A stretch of DNA of 64,000 nucleotides from Monocercomonoides exilis (Eukaryota > Preaxostyla > Oxymonadida > Polymastigidae), in contig LSRY02000062.1 in the NCBI GenBank assembly GCA_001643675.2, positions 248,001-312,000 of the forward strand. The letters are read 5' to 3'. Made by a program: the position numbers and the translations under genes. Every line of letters begins with the position of its first letter. Position 1 is the first letter of the stretch. This document shows positions 23,862 to 36,500 of the stretch, piece after piece. The notes below the pieces were generated by a model, which did not search any database, was not told the origin of the DNA, and saw nothing but the letters and a program-made list of their open reading frames with translations.

Positions 23862-25718
23862 TTACATCGGATCCGCAACTGCACTTGAAATTAAAGGATC
23901 GCTTGCTGCTTCTGATTTCTCTTGATGGTCTCGGTCTAATCTAGCTTTGCGCTTTGCTTCCTTCTTTGCTTCCTTCTTTTTCTTTTTTCTATTCCAGCAA
24001 CAGCACGCAATCCCAACGACGATTACAGCTATGAGCAATGCAATTCCAATGACAATCACCAATATTAGTAATATAATAAATTCACCAGAAAAAACCGTTG
24101 AAACAGAAAGCCAATCATCAAAGCCCCCTTTTGTTTCAAAAGTAACTTTAGCTCCTTCTGTCAGCGAAGTTGCATTGGAAAATGACTCCTTAACAAGAAG
24201 ACCTTCCCAACAGTCAGCTGCACCAACATCCTTTCCTTTTTTCTTTTCTATAGCATCATTATGGGTAAATTCTGTGGCAAAAAATGAAACGCGCTTCTTT
24301 CTGTTCGCTTCTATAATTGATTCAGGATGATTTCCTTGCTCTTTCGAGAGATATACACCACCTCCAATGTCCTTTTCACTTGAACAGAGAAGGAAGGACA
24401 AATTATTTAGAGTTACAAGTCCTTTGTCACCATATGCGGCTTCAATGAAACATCCTCCACCACTTTGAACAGCAGAACAATGCGTAAATGATGACAAATA
24501 AATTGTAACTTCCCAATCAACTTCACACAAATACAGTCCACCACCGTATTCAGCAGAACATTTGATGCAGCTGCTCCTTTCAATGCTTCCCTGTCCATTC
24601 CAGATGTATCCTCCTCCTTTCTTTTTTGCTTGGCATCGATTTATAATTGTATAAGTCATCGTTAAAGTTGGGTTGTGGGTTCTATCAGATACATCAATTG
24701 CACCACCTTGTGAATCATCATCAGTTACCGAACATTTCACAAACTTCGATTCATGCAACTTTAATTCTCCTGGGCCAACCATCCATATTGCACCTCCGTG
24801 ATTTGGAGCTGTTGATTCTCGAATTGTAGCATGGTCAAATGTTTTTGACTCACTCAACTGTTGTTGGGCTTCACTGGAATGATATCGAGGGATTACTGCA
24901 TCTCGATGCATCCTTCTAATTGTTGTGTTGGTACATACAAAACTACAACCAAGCATCCCTTGCACAATTCCTCCATAAAATACATTATCAACATGTTCCA
25001 AAACATTGTTGACAAGAGAAGAATGATGATTGTACGACCATTGTGGAGATGGGAGGATATTCTGCATGTGTGTTATATTTTTCAGAACGCAATATGAAAA
25101 AGAAACTGAATTAGTGAAAGGATCAGCAATTAAACCAGTTGAACCATCTGTGACAAGAGATTCAAAATTTGAATATGAAACTGATACCATTCCACCATGA
25201 TCCTTTGTTGAAACCACCGGCTTTATGGACTCGATGGATGCAGAAGAGAGTATGAGATTATCAAAGTGGATTGATCCTCCATCAAGTTCAAAACAGGAAC
25301 ATGGCGATGCAAGAAAAGATATATTCAAAGTTAATACTTCCAACTTTGATTTCACATCAACAGTTGCAATATGTTTCATCAATGAAAGTTCTAATAAAAG
25401 ATTAGATAGAACAAGAGATGAATTAGAAAGTTCAAATTGAGTGTTATCGGAAAATGCATCTGAAAACATAACGGGGGTTATATCTCTCCCTCCAATTTGT
25501 ATATTTTGATTTTTCAGGCACGTTTTGTGTTCAGCTATAGATGGCATATGAAGTGTTAGCGCGTAAGATCCTAAATCAGATGGAATTGATGGAAATGAAG
25601 TAAAGGAAATGGAATTCGAAATTTCTCCTTGATTTAAAAACGGATGTGATTTAGTTGCATAAATAATTGTTGATAAGAAAAATAAGACAAATTTTATCGA
25701 GTTAAAAAACATAATCAT
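23862..25718 (-). CDS. Single-pass surface protein with right-handed beta-helix repeats
   Basis: A single-exon ORF of 618 residues. A hydrophobic signal peptide lies at residues 4-22. From about 290 to 480 it has repeats of the type GGA/GGG-x-x-x...F-x-x-C-x-A-x-x-x-GGG, for example HGGAIWM, QGGAIDV, KGGGYIW, YGGGLYL, SGGGCFI and IGGGVYL, each followed by a Cys. These predict a parallel beta-helix resembling pectate-lyase folds and the polymorphic membrane proteins of Trichomonas and Chlamydia. A transmembrane helix at about 545-573 is followed by three Cys and a Lys-rich 43-residue cytoplasmic tail. Role: probably adhesion or carbohydrate contact at the cell surface (inference). No enzyme active site is visible. 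Confidence 0.85.
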   Translation of the reverse strand: MIMFFNSIKFVLFFLSTIIYATKSHPFLNQGEISNSISFTSFPSIPSDLGSYALTLHMPSIAEHKTCLKNQNIQIGGRDITPVMFSDAFSDNTQFELSNSSLVLSNLLLELSLMKHIATVDVKSKLEVLTLNISFLASPCSCFELDGGSIHFDNLILSSASIESIKPVVSTKDHGGMVSVSYSNFESLVTDGSTGLIADPFTNSVSFSYCVLKNITHMQNILPSPQWSYNHHSSLVNNVLEHVDNVFYGGIVQGMLGCSFVCTNTTIRRMHRDAVIPRYHSSEAQQQLSESKTFDHATIRESTAPNHGGAIWMVGPGELKLHESKFVKCSVTDDDSQGGAIDVSDRTHNPTLTMTYTIINRCQAKKKGGGYIWNGQGSIERSSCIKCSAEYGGGLYLCEVDWEVTIYLSSFTHCSAVQSGGGCFIEAAYGDKGLVTLNNLSFLLCSSEKDIGGGVYLSKEQGNHPESIIEANRKKRVSFFATEFTHNDAIEKKKGKDVGAADCWEGLLVKESFSNATSLTEGAKVTFETKGGFDDWLSVSTVFSGEFIILLILVIVIGIALLIAVIVVGIACCCWNRKKKKKEAKKEAKRKARLDRDHQEKSEAASDPLISSAVADPM

Positions 25719-25831
25719 TGAATAGTTAATCTAATTTATGGGTAATAACGAAATTTTTTATTTAATTATTGTAATGCAAAAACATACAAATGCTTGACAG
25801 AAAAAATCGTACTGAAAACATGTTTTGTTGA

Positions 25832-26929
25832 TTAAGCTATATGTCCGTGAAATACAAGATGTTCAAGAAAATGTCCATCCAACTTTGCAAATGGATATGA
25901 AAAACTGAAGTCATCTTTATCAATTTCGATAGCTGATGAACGAACTTTATTGCTACCCATTTCAATGCAATCATTAAGTTCGCTTTCAAAAGCATCATCG
26001 CTGATTTCACTTTCCATCTCCGTATATTTTGATCGCATTCGCAAAGATTCAATCCATTCAAAAGGCGAAATTATTGGAACATGCGAATTTCCAGAAATTG
26101 AAGGATAAAGAAGATCAGGAGTATTAAATATAACCTGGAAAATATAGTTAAATGTGATATTTGAATAAAAAAGTATTTATTGTGAAAAAGTTTAAAAATT
26201 CAAAAAAAACTGAGGCATACAAATAAATTTGTAGTCAGAAAGTTATTGATAACAATTTCTGTTATCTTCTCTTCAATTGCGGCAATTGTTATAGATGGTG
26301 AAGAAGTGCATCTGGTAAACAATTTCATTGAAATGGCCTTTATTGATCTTGCTAAATTCATTGATTCTAAAATGAAAATATTGTTATAAAATAATTCCAA
26401 CCATCAACATTGCAAACCACGCTTTCCTGTAACGAGAAATACAATTTCGTCGGAATGGGATGCAACCTCAATATCACTAATAGATTTTACAGCTACTTTC
26501 ATTGGCTTTATAGGAAAACAATCACCAGATTCTATTAAAACTTGGTACAATTCCTTCAAACAGAAACATAAAAATAGCAAAAACATAAAATAAAATAAAA
26601 TAGCATACTGCTGCATTGTAACTTGCAAGTTGAATTGAATGTAAGGCACTTGGTGAAAAATTGCCAAAAAAAAAAAGGCATGCATCACTTTCAGAAATTT
26701 GTTCTGACGATGAAAGTTCGCCCGAACTTTGTTTCGTGCATGAATTCCATTTCCATTGTGCGCAGGAAAAAGGAACATCTGTGTTTTGTCGTATTATGTT
26801 TTGTATATCATTGATCCAATCATAAGATTCCATAAATATAAATATGATATGATTCTTAATTGTTTTGACAATATTCATTAAAGGTTCCAACGAAAATGGT
26901 ATTGAATAATCCTGCAAGGATTTTTGCAT
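25832..26929 (-). CDS. Unrecognised protein, four exons
   Basis: Splicing out introns with GTATGC, GTTTGC and GTATGC donors joins four exons into about 300 residues ending at 25832. The start is taken at the first in-frame ATG, 26929, but earlier exons are possible. The protein mixes hydrophobic strands (NHIIFIFME, SDEIVFLVTGKR, ACLFFFGNF) with helices, suggesting an alpha/beta domain. An acidic Ser-rich patch (SGELSSSEQ) and a second acidic patch (MESEISDDAFESEL) flank it. No known motif, transmembrane segment or signal peptide was seen. I could not assign a family. The consistent splice signals and long frame continuity argue that it is a real gene. Confidence 0.6.
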
Positions 26930-27407
26930 ATCGTTGAAACTCTTATTTGCTCAAAAACGCAGGTTAATATCTAAAAATTGAAAAATTGTTTCTTAAGGGT
27001 ATGACGATTAATTTCTAAAAATTCTTGAAAATGAAAAAGAAACTTTTTCCAATAACGTTTTTGAAGTTCTTTTCACTAAAACAATATTAAACATTAGTAT
27101 TATAATTATTATTCTTTCACGTGAAGAAATGTTGAAACGTATCTTTAAATACACTTTATATCACATATAATATTTGCTCCATTTAAATGAATCAAGAACA
27201 AATTAACAGCGATGTAGAATTTTTGTTTTTTATATTTCAATGTTAATTATAACATCCAATAGTATTTAATTGATTGAATTTTCGAAAGAAAAATTGACTT
27301 TTTCAAAATTTTTACTTTATTAATAAATTTCTATTGCCTAGCTGAATTTTTAAATTGCATTAAATATCTCTATTTTAATATATTCAAATGTAATGATTGT
27401 CTTAACT
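26930..27407. other. AT-rich intergenic region
   Basis: Nothing recognisable. It should contain the promoter of the unknown gene at 25832-26929 and the 3' end of the TRIC-like gene. Confidence 0.4.
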
Positions 27408-28559
27408 TTAATTCGTCTTCACTTTCTTTTTTGGCGAGGGAGACTGACACTTTTTGCACATTTTGCCAATTGAAGATATCTGAAAAAGATCAACAATTTG
27501 TTTGTCCATTAAAATCAAAATTTTTGAAAAAGCAATAGATTATATTAATATAATATCTTCAAGTGAATAACAATAAATTTCATACCAAATAAACAATGAA
27601 TGAATAAGATGAAACGCCAGCCATAACCAGAATAGGAATGATATCTCTTATTAAAGATGCTGGGAAGTATTTGGACTCTTTTGGTTTCTCATCGACATAG
27701 CTCTTTGCATAATCAATAAAATAGCCAAACACAAGTTTAAATGCCCTTGGGATGTCTTTGTAACTTTTTGAGTTCAATAAGTCATCAAAGTTTTCGCCTT
27801 TTTCCGTTAGATTTTCCAATGAATAATTATCAATGTTAGGAATTGATAAAAATGCTTTATAGTAAAATTCTGGCTTTAAAAGCAAGAAATACATGTTAAA
27901 AGTGAGGAGCCAAACAAAAGTAATTCTTTATACAAAATTTAAAGATATTTTTCAAGATATATGAATGAAATTGTGCACACCTCTGATGTTCCATTTGATC
28001 AACAGATCTTTTTCTAAAAAAGACAAAATGGCTTCCACAACCAGCAACAAATGCAACCAAAAAGGATATTAGTAATTGGTTAGAAGAAAAATTCTTAAGA
28101 GTACGCTCGATTGCATTTAAAACCACATGTGACATTGAAAAATTCATTCCCAGACTCAAAATTGCATTAATTGGAGTGCAGGTTAAAAATCGAGGGAATA
28201 GTTGCAAAAGCGTCACCGAAATCAGCCAACCTACGAAAAATGTGAAATAATACTTCGAATTCATTATCCAAGCTAAAAATATGTTCATAAATATGAAATC
28301 ATAATCTTCATAGAAAACGAATTTTTAGACAAATACCTGGTGTATCATGGAAAAACAAAATAAATGGAACTGTGCTACCAAACATTGTAACAAAAAAATC
28401 AGAAAATATGGATTTTTCTTGTTTTCGTGTTGTTCGGTTCAAAGTAACGAAGTATATACATTGAATCAAGAACAAATAAGGATAGGATTGTCCAATATAA
28501 GGCTCTATCTTGTTAAAAATCAATTTATAATCAGAAAGTCTGTCAAATAGTTTCGACAT
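27408..28559 (-). CDS. Multi-pass membrane protein resembling TRIC (TMEM38) cation channels
   Basis: Exons: 28559 to about 28337 (donor GTATTTG after a Pro codon), then a second exon beginning AWIMNSKYY near 28275, a third covering roughly 27581-27875, and a last one ending at 27408 with a Lys-rich tail. The junction between exons 2 and 3 is not resolved. At least five hydrophobic segments are visible. The order TPAWIMN, a transmembrane segment with a Trp, an amphipathic segment, a helix with SMSHVVLNAIERT, then a Gly-containing helix (FVAGCGSHF) parallels TRIC channels, which provide potassium counter-flow for calcium release in the ER. A short C-terminal tail with several Lys and a CxxC pair could be cytosolic. 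The assignment rests on pattern, not identity. Confidence 0.45.
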
Positions 28560-30504
28560 ATTTTTGATCCTTAACATAATTAATTTTTCACTTTTTTGAT
28601 GATTTGATTCATGTTTTGTCTACTCTTCAAAATTTGAAATTTAATGTAATACACAATTATTTCATTTCACATTTCCTCATTAGAAATTATGAAATCCATT
28701 TTATTTTTTTCACATTATTCGCAATTTTTTTCATTTTGAGCATCATTAAAAACGATTTTTTTGAAATTGAACATTGGAGCTCTATTGAAAAGTAACTTTT
28801 CTATGTCCAAAGCTTTTAATCAAGAGATAACTTCAATGAAGTTAATTATTTCAACAGTTTTTGAAATTCTTTAAAGAGAAAACAATATATTCCATCATGA
28901 AGTTCATATCCATTAAAAACACATAACTCAATGTTAACACATTTTTTCAGATGCGAATTTGTTTCAGTTTTATATTTTTTAATGCAGATTGATAATTGTT
29001 GAATGATGTGAAGTTATTCATTCAGTCAATGATAGAATACTAAGTGGCTTGTCGAAAAGAATATTAAACAAGCCACATTCAAAGTTTGAAACTCACTGAA
29101 ACTGAGAAAGTGTCTAGTGAAAGCATTATCAAATCCAACAACGCACTAAACAATTTTATCACAAACAATATGAAACTGAAAATAACTTTTATAACTATTT
29201 CACAGAATTATATCGTCCTCTTGATAAGCTTTTTGTGATCATTAAATTTAAATAAATAAAATATTCTTATTTGAATTTAAAAAGTTTCACAAATCATTTC
29301 ATTAAAATATCAATAATGTCTAAGAAAAGTAATGAAAATCCAATTTTCTTTGGAATCTGAGAAAGTTAAATAAAGTTATTCATTTCACTTAAGATTAACT
29401 GATTTGCGCAAATAAAGTTTGAAAGGACGTATTTCCTCCAACTTCTGTTCATTTTTCGAAAAGCATGTAATTTCCAAACCACAGCATTGGAATGAAATTT
29501 CATTTTGATTTTTTAGAAATGGGTCAAAATATTTCACTTCAGACATTTGCATTGAAACATTATGAACTTTTCATTATCTTTTTGAAATCAAAAAAAGCAA
29601 TAAAAATGGATTCATTTTTTGAAATGCTTTTAAAGTTACAAAACATTTTGTTGAAGCATCAATGAAGTTTGTATTCGGATATGATAAATCATTTGAAATT
29701 GAGATCTGATAAATTTTGATAAAGTTATGAGAGAAGCAATTTTTCTATGCCTTGTGCAAAAAAAGCTTGAAAGTCCGTATTTTCCCCCAAATGAAGAATG
29801 AAAAAGTCATTCAATTATTAATTATATAAAACTATTTATCTTCTCAAACGTTGTCTTTTTGAATATCTGCAATTTTCTTTTCATTTCTGCAAAGGCAATC
29901 ATGTCAATTACAAAAAAACTGTTCTTTATTCAATTTACCGTTTTTGAAAAGTAATAAAAACATTATTAAATTTGGAAAATTTTTTTAAAAATATATAATT
30001 TTCAAGATTTATAAATTTTGTTGAGAATTTCCCTTTTCTTTTTTTTTTTCAGATTAAGATTTTTTTATTTCAATTTCATGAAAATTTTTCAAATTGAGGA
30101 ACGCAGACTGTATTTGAAGAAAAAAAAAAAAAAAAAAAACTATTCAGTTAATTTGTTTGGGAATAATTGTTCCTCAATGTTCAAGAATTAGAAGATGAGT
30201 ATGGAAATGATTCTTCAAAAATAAGAATTTGTTTTCCATAAAATGATGCTGCAATTTTCATGAATGAAAAAACGTTGAATTATTAGAATTAACAACGTTT
30301 GGAACAGTTTTTATTTATCAACTGATTATTAATTAGAAAAAAAATATTTTTTTCGAATCTGTCTTTATTGACAATAAAGAAAACATCTTGTTTTTAAACA
30401 AATATTATATTAATTTTTTGTGAATGAGAAAAAGGTGAATAAAAAAAAGAAAAATCAATTATCTTTGCGTCAAGATCAAAACACCCAATACTGCATGATG
30501 ATTG
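28560..30504. other. Long AT-rich intergenic region (1.9 kb)
   Basis: No gene was found. It holds a 9-bp perfect stem at 29044-29052 and 29068-29076 and a diverged direct repeat around 29400-29436 and 29750-29790. A run of about 20 A lies at 30120-30139. No tRNA or snRNA signature was recognised. Confidence 0.5.
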
Positions 30505-33500
30505 ATGTGCAGTTTTTTAACTTCATCACCCGATGCAAATAGAACAGTAATTGAGACTCAGCACATTTCACTTCGGGTGAATAAAAACAATGGCAAGGGG
30601 TACATTAACCAATATGAAATTGTTGCAAGAATAGGCGAAGGATCATCAGGATTTGTTTGCTTATGTGCAGACACAGAGCATGATATGAAGCCTGTTGCAA
30701 TGAAAATTTTGGACAAGAAAAATTTTATCCAAAGAAAAGATTCAAAAATTGGAGCTTCTTTTGAAGGTTTGAAGAAAAATTTTGAAATTCATTTTTTATT
30801 TTTCTATTTTATTGCAACGAAAAGATATTAAAAGAGAAATTGCAATAATGAAAAAGTTAAACCATCCAAATGTTATAAAGCTTTATGAGGTTATCGATGA
30901 TATTAAATCGGGAAATCTTTATCTTGGTATGATAATAATTTATTAATTTAATGAAAAGGAACTATTTTTATTAATTTAGTTATGGAATATCTTCCAGGAG
31001 GACCATGCTTTGTGAGAAAATCAAGACCGCTTAGTGAAGAAATTGCAAGGCAATACATAAAGCAAATCACACTCGGATTAGAATATTGTGTGAACTGCTT
31101 TTGTTTTATTTCCTCTTCAATTTGATATTTTTTTAAAAATTTCTCACTTTCTAACAGGTCATGCAAATGGGATTATTCATCATGACCTTAAACCTGACAA
31201 TGTTCTAATTGCATGTGATGGTTCATTAAAAATTTGGTTTGGGGTTCATAATGCATTAATTACTATTTTCATTACAATTTTCCACCAATTTTATATTACC
31301 CACAAAACAAACAAAAAAAAGTGATTTTGGAGTTTCTATTCCACACAACATAGGAGATGATCGCTCGTATGTTGTTCGAGGAACTCCTCCATTTTTATCT
31401 CCAGAAGTCTTGAAATGTTTGCTAAATTGGATTTAAACTTCTGTTGGATCATGTGAGACTTTTTTATATAAATGCAAAATATCAACATCATTTCATGCAA
31501 TCAGTTCGAAAAGACCACGAACCATATTCAGGCCAAAAAGCAGATATATGGGCATTGGGCATAGTTCTGTTTATGTTTATATTTGGAGATGTGCCTTACA
31601 AAGGAAAGACCATCGAAGCAACTCTCGATTTGATTCTTGCTCAGCCGTGTGCAGTTCTCCTTCTTCTTCTCCTTTTTTTAAACCGAAATTTGTTGATTCA
31701 TTGCTTTTGAAAATGCAACTGTTTTCATAAAAAATATTTTCATTCATAATTTTACCAGTCTGGTGCTGCCACATCCTGTTAGTCCTTCGCTAGACAATTT
31801 TTTTAAAAGAATTTTGGATAAAAATCCAGACACACGAATAACCATCGAAGAAATGAAGGTTTTTGGAAGAGCATTCTTATTTTTTGTTTTTGAACATTTA
31901 TTTTTTTCAAATTGATTTCTTGCGTTGCAAAAAAAAACTCTTTCATATCATTGGAATCTCTTTGCCTATTTGCTTGTTTGTTTGAATTATTATTGTTAAG
32001 AGAGACAAATGGCTCACAAAGAACGGCGAAGATCCGTTTCCTCCGCCTGTTCGGAATGTTGTGCTCCAAAAGACAGATTTAGAAAGTGCTTTTACTCCGT
32101 CTTTGCCCTTTCACGCTGTTGTATGCTCCTCTTTTCTATTAATCTTTCAGCTATCTTTCATTTCTGTTCATGTCAAATTTATTCATGTTTTTAGGCATCT
32201 TTGAAGCTGCGGATGCATCGTGTTGCATCTGACATCCGCCTGCGGATGAGTGCCAGTCAGCCTGTTCTGTCGCTCAGCAGTACAGACAACACCAACACCT
32301 CTTCGACACACACTCCCAAACCAGCCAGCAGAGGCGACTGCCGCTGCTCCTCTTCAGACAGCGAGTGTTCTGTCCCAATCAGAGCAACACAGAAGGCTGG
32401 CTGCGACAACACGCTCTCCCATTCCCAGTCCAAACTGCATGGCACAGCTGGAACCGCCTCACAAACAGCAGATGCTTCAGACAAACACACAGAACAGCAT
32501 CCGTCTTCAGACGAGCACAGCCACTCGACACACCACTCACGCCATCACTCACACAGACACCACCATCATTCATCTTCCCAACAGAGCACATCTCCTGTAT
32601 ATCTGCAGAACTACGTCCATCACACTGCCAGTAAACACTCTTCATTATCACCAAGGGCTCATTCTCTGCTGCAGACACCCTTTCAGCAAACAACAGACAG
32701 CACTTCTCAACAAAACCAACAGCAATCTCCAACATCTTCTCCTTCTCCTGTCACAAACAGAGCAAGTGGATGTGATGGCTATATATCATCATCATCATCA
32801 TCCTCCTCTTCCTCTTCTTCCTCGTCTTCCTCTTCCACTTCCGCCTCCGCTTCTTCCTTTTCTGTTACATCGCCTTCTTTTTTCTCTCCCATGAACAGTC
32901 CCTTGCAACGCGTGCCTTCTACCTCAATGCTTCCTGTTCCACAGTCATCGCCCATCAACCTCGTCAGCTCTTCCCTCAAAACAAAGTCCTCTCTGCTTTC
33001 TTTGAACTCCTCCTTTTCTGCCCATTCACTCGACAGCAACCAGCAGACGCAGCGGCTGATCACCCCGCAGCAGTCAGTGCAGCACTTCGATCTTCTGAAG
33101 AGCGCATCCAACACACGCTCTGTCTGCAACCTCTCGCCAATCCAGTCTCCGTCCATCTCTTCCCTCAGCTGCTTGTACCAGAATGGCCCATCTGACAGCA
33201 GAAGCCGCCTCGGCCGCGCAAACTCGGTCTGTCTTCCGAACCAGCCGCAGAAGGAGAATGCTGTTCAGATGGATCGACACAGGGCGATGTCGATGGTCAA
33301 TGGGGGAGTGGGAAGCTCTGCTTTGATGCTTCCGATGGCAGACACGTTGCATCTGTTTGGGGGAAGTGCTGAGGGAGATGGGCAACTTGGGAACGGGTTG
33401 CTGAATGAGAGCTTTGGAGAGAACAAAGAAGGGAACAGAGAAGAGGGAAGAGAAGAGAACAGGGAAGAAAATATTGAAGTGAAACAGACAAGAAAGAAAG

Positions 33501-36500
33501 TGTGCTCAAGCGAAGATGACAGGAAGCAGCTGAAAGTGGGCGATTTAGGTGCAGAGGAGAAGCTTGACTCGAGTGTGAGTTTCTGCATTGACTGCTCATT
33601 TGACACGACTGACTCAGACATCCAGACAGACACACTCAACAGCACCGATGCCCCACAGGCAAGACAGCAACTGGTGGCAGACAGGAAAGAGCAGAGGGAT
33701 GTTGACGAAAATGGCAACAGGCTGATCGATGCATCATTCGCTAAGAATGGACGCTCTCTCTCGATGGTGATGTCTCCGAGTGTGTCTGCTTCTGCATCTG
33801 CTTCTGCATCTGGCACAATGGCAGACTCTGCAATAGAAGGGCAGTGTGTTCCTGGGCACATCAGTCTCCACTATTCAGGCAGTGAATGCGGTTCCAGCGA
33901 CAATCTGTGTGAGTGCAGCACAGACAGACACGACTTCTCCCTCGCCACCACACACAGTGCATCGACCCTCTCCCACGTCTCAGAAAGCAGGCAGCAGCCA
34001 CACTTCACTCCGCTCCAGCTGCAGAAGCTGCCGGCAACACACTTCTCGTTCGTTCCGCTTCTGAAGTCGGCCCAAGGCTCCTCTCAGAACTCGTCTCAGA
34101 GCGACGCCCAGAACGAAGAGCTGTTCAACAAGGCACACAGCGCATTGCTACTCCCGCCGTACAGCCCTCTCCTCTCTTCGCCACTCAGCAGCTATGCTGG
34201 TTGTGGTGGTGGCAGTGGCAGTGGCAGTGGCAGTGGCAGCAGCATGAACAGAGAGGCATCATATGCCACGCTGCTCTGCCCAGTCACATCGCTGCCTCCA
34301 CTTTCAGAGTGCTTTGAGCCTGTTTCAGGTGTCCCCTCGTCTGTACCAAGTTCTCATCTCGAGCGATTCTTCAAGGCAATCACAGCTTCCACAAGCACCC
34401 TCCCTTTGGCCTCCAATGTGTCATCGTGTTCACTGACATCGCCACATTCATCGACTGCCTCATTTTCGTCTTCCACGCCAGCGCTGCTGACAGTCAACCA
34501 GACATTGTCTCAGACAAGTCTCCCTCCTCTCTCAGCTGCCTTGCAGACACGCACAGGCACTCCTTCTTTGTCCAGACTGCATTCTCCTCTTATCAATTGC
34601 ATCACTTCTGCTTCTGCCACATCTTCCTCCTCTTCCTCGTCCTCATCCTCTTCCTCCTCTTCCTCTTCATCGACTTCTGCATTATCAGCATCTGCATACA
34701 CAGAAAGGATGAACCGACAGCGCCATCTGATGAACCGAAGACTGACAACATCGTCCATCTGCTATTCAGATAGTGATGCAACTGATGCACACACAAAGGA
34801 AAGCGAGAGAGAAGGCGCCTCCTTCTGCGACGATTCAAAAGCCCGCCTTTCCATCCACTCGCCTGCTGAGCACACACGCCGTTCTTCTCTGTCTCTGCAG
34901 GACTCTTCTCCTTCCTCCTCTGCCAAGCACCATTCCCTCTCTTCTCTCTGGATCCCAGGCAGCTCCCCCAGCGAAGGCCAGTTTTCTCCGCTTTCTCCGC
35001 TCAACTGCATGTTCTCCCCTTCTTCTGCTGCTGAGTCCTTCTTCTCTTTCTCCCAGTCGCAGCTTCTGCTTCCCGTACAGCCCATTCCACCTGTCCCTCC
35101 TGTCCCTCCTGTCACCACTGCCCCACCAGACTCACAGACTGAGCAGCACATCAAACACAAGTCCCATCTTTCATTTCCGCAGACGTCTGTTCTGCTTGAC
35201 GAGAACAACACAGCCATCCACACGTGCCTGGCAGCATCACAGTCATCAAAAGATCTGCTCAGCCACTCATTCACCCGATCCACCTCTTCCATGAGAAAAA
35301 GTTTTGATGTCTCGTCTTCCACTCCGCTGCTGATGAACAACCTGTCTCTTGCTGAGAAAGACACCCTGAAGCCAGCGCAGTCGCACAACGAGCTGCCTCC
35401 CTTTGCCCCTCTCCCACACACACCCAGCAATCCCTGTGTGAACTCCATCTCTTCTCTCTCCTCAGACCGTGCTGTAAGAACTGGCTGCATCCAGAAAAGC
35501 GACTCGAGAGAGAACACACAAACAAACCCAATTGAAATCAAGTCGCTCACTTCAAACGCGTCTGCCCCGTCGAATGTGGTTGAGCTGGATCTGACGGAAC
35601 AGGAAGAGAACTTCTCTCCTTCTTATCAGTTCCAGTCTCAGTCTCAATCTCAGTCACATTCACATTCACATTCACACTTTTCACCGAACCAGCAGCACAC
35701 ACTCACACAAGCACAATCACAATCACAATCACAAATTCAAACACAGACTCAAACACAATCACAAACACAATCACAGACCCAGACACAGGCCCAGCTCAAC
35801 TCGTCCTCTCTGATGCACTTCCAGATGAGCGGGTCGCTCAGCACGCCCACCAGCACCACTCACCTTCTGCCCGACCTCTGCCCATCCCGTGTCCCTTCCC
35901 CGTCGATCATGTCCCCTGCCTCGCCTGGCTCCTCCGCCTCTCCCATTTCGCCGGCGTCGCCGATGCAGCACTTCACTCAGCAGTTCCACACATTGGCCTC
36001 TCAGACAGACGCATTCGCCCCTGCTTCCCCTCCGCCCATCAGCCACACAATGTCACAATCACCCCCCAGACAATATATCTTGCCCAATTCTTCGAATACT
36101 TCTTCTTCTTCCTTTTCTTCCTCCTCTTCCTCTTCCTCTTCTTTCTCTCCCACTGCCACTTCGCCAGTCACCTCTCCTCCTCCATCTGTGCATATTCCCA
36201 ACCAAACAGACAGGTCTTCCACTCTTTCTGATTCGTGTGGAATTCACTCTTCGCTCAAAGCATTCAACACAACAGCCCTCAAAATGAACACGAACAGCCG
36301 TCGCCCACCTGCTCATCGCTCTTCTTCCTTTTCTATTGCTTCTTCTTCTTCTTCTTCTTCTTCTTCGTCTCCTTCTTCTTCATTGACTAACATTCATTCT
36401 TCTGCTGTTGAACCTTCTTTTTCTTCTCCTTCTTATCATTTCTCAAACGCTTCTTCAACTACAACAACAACTTCTACAACTCCATCTTCTTCCTCTTCTT

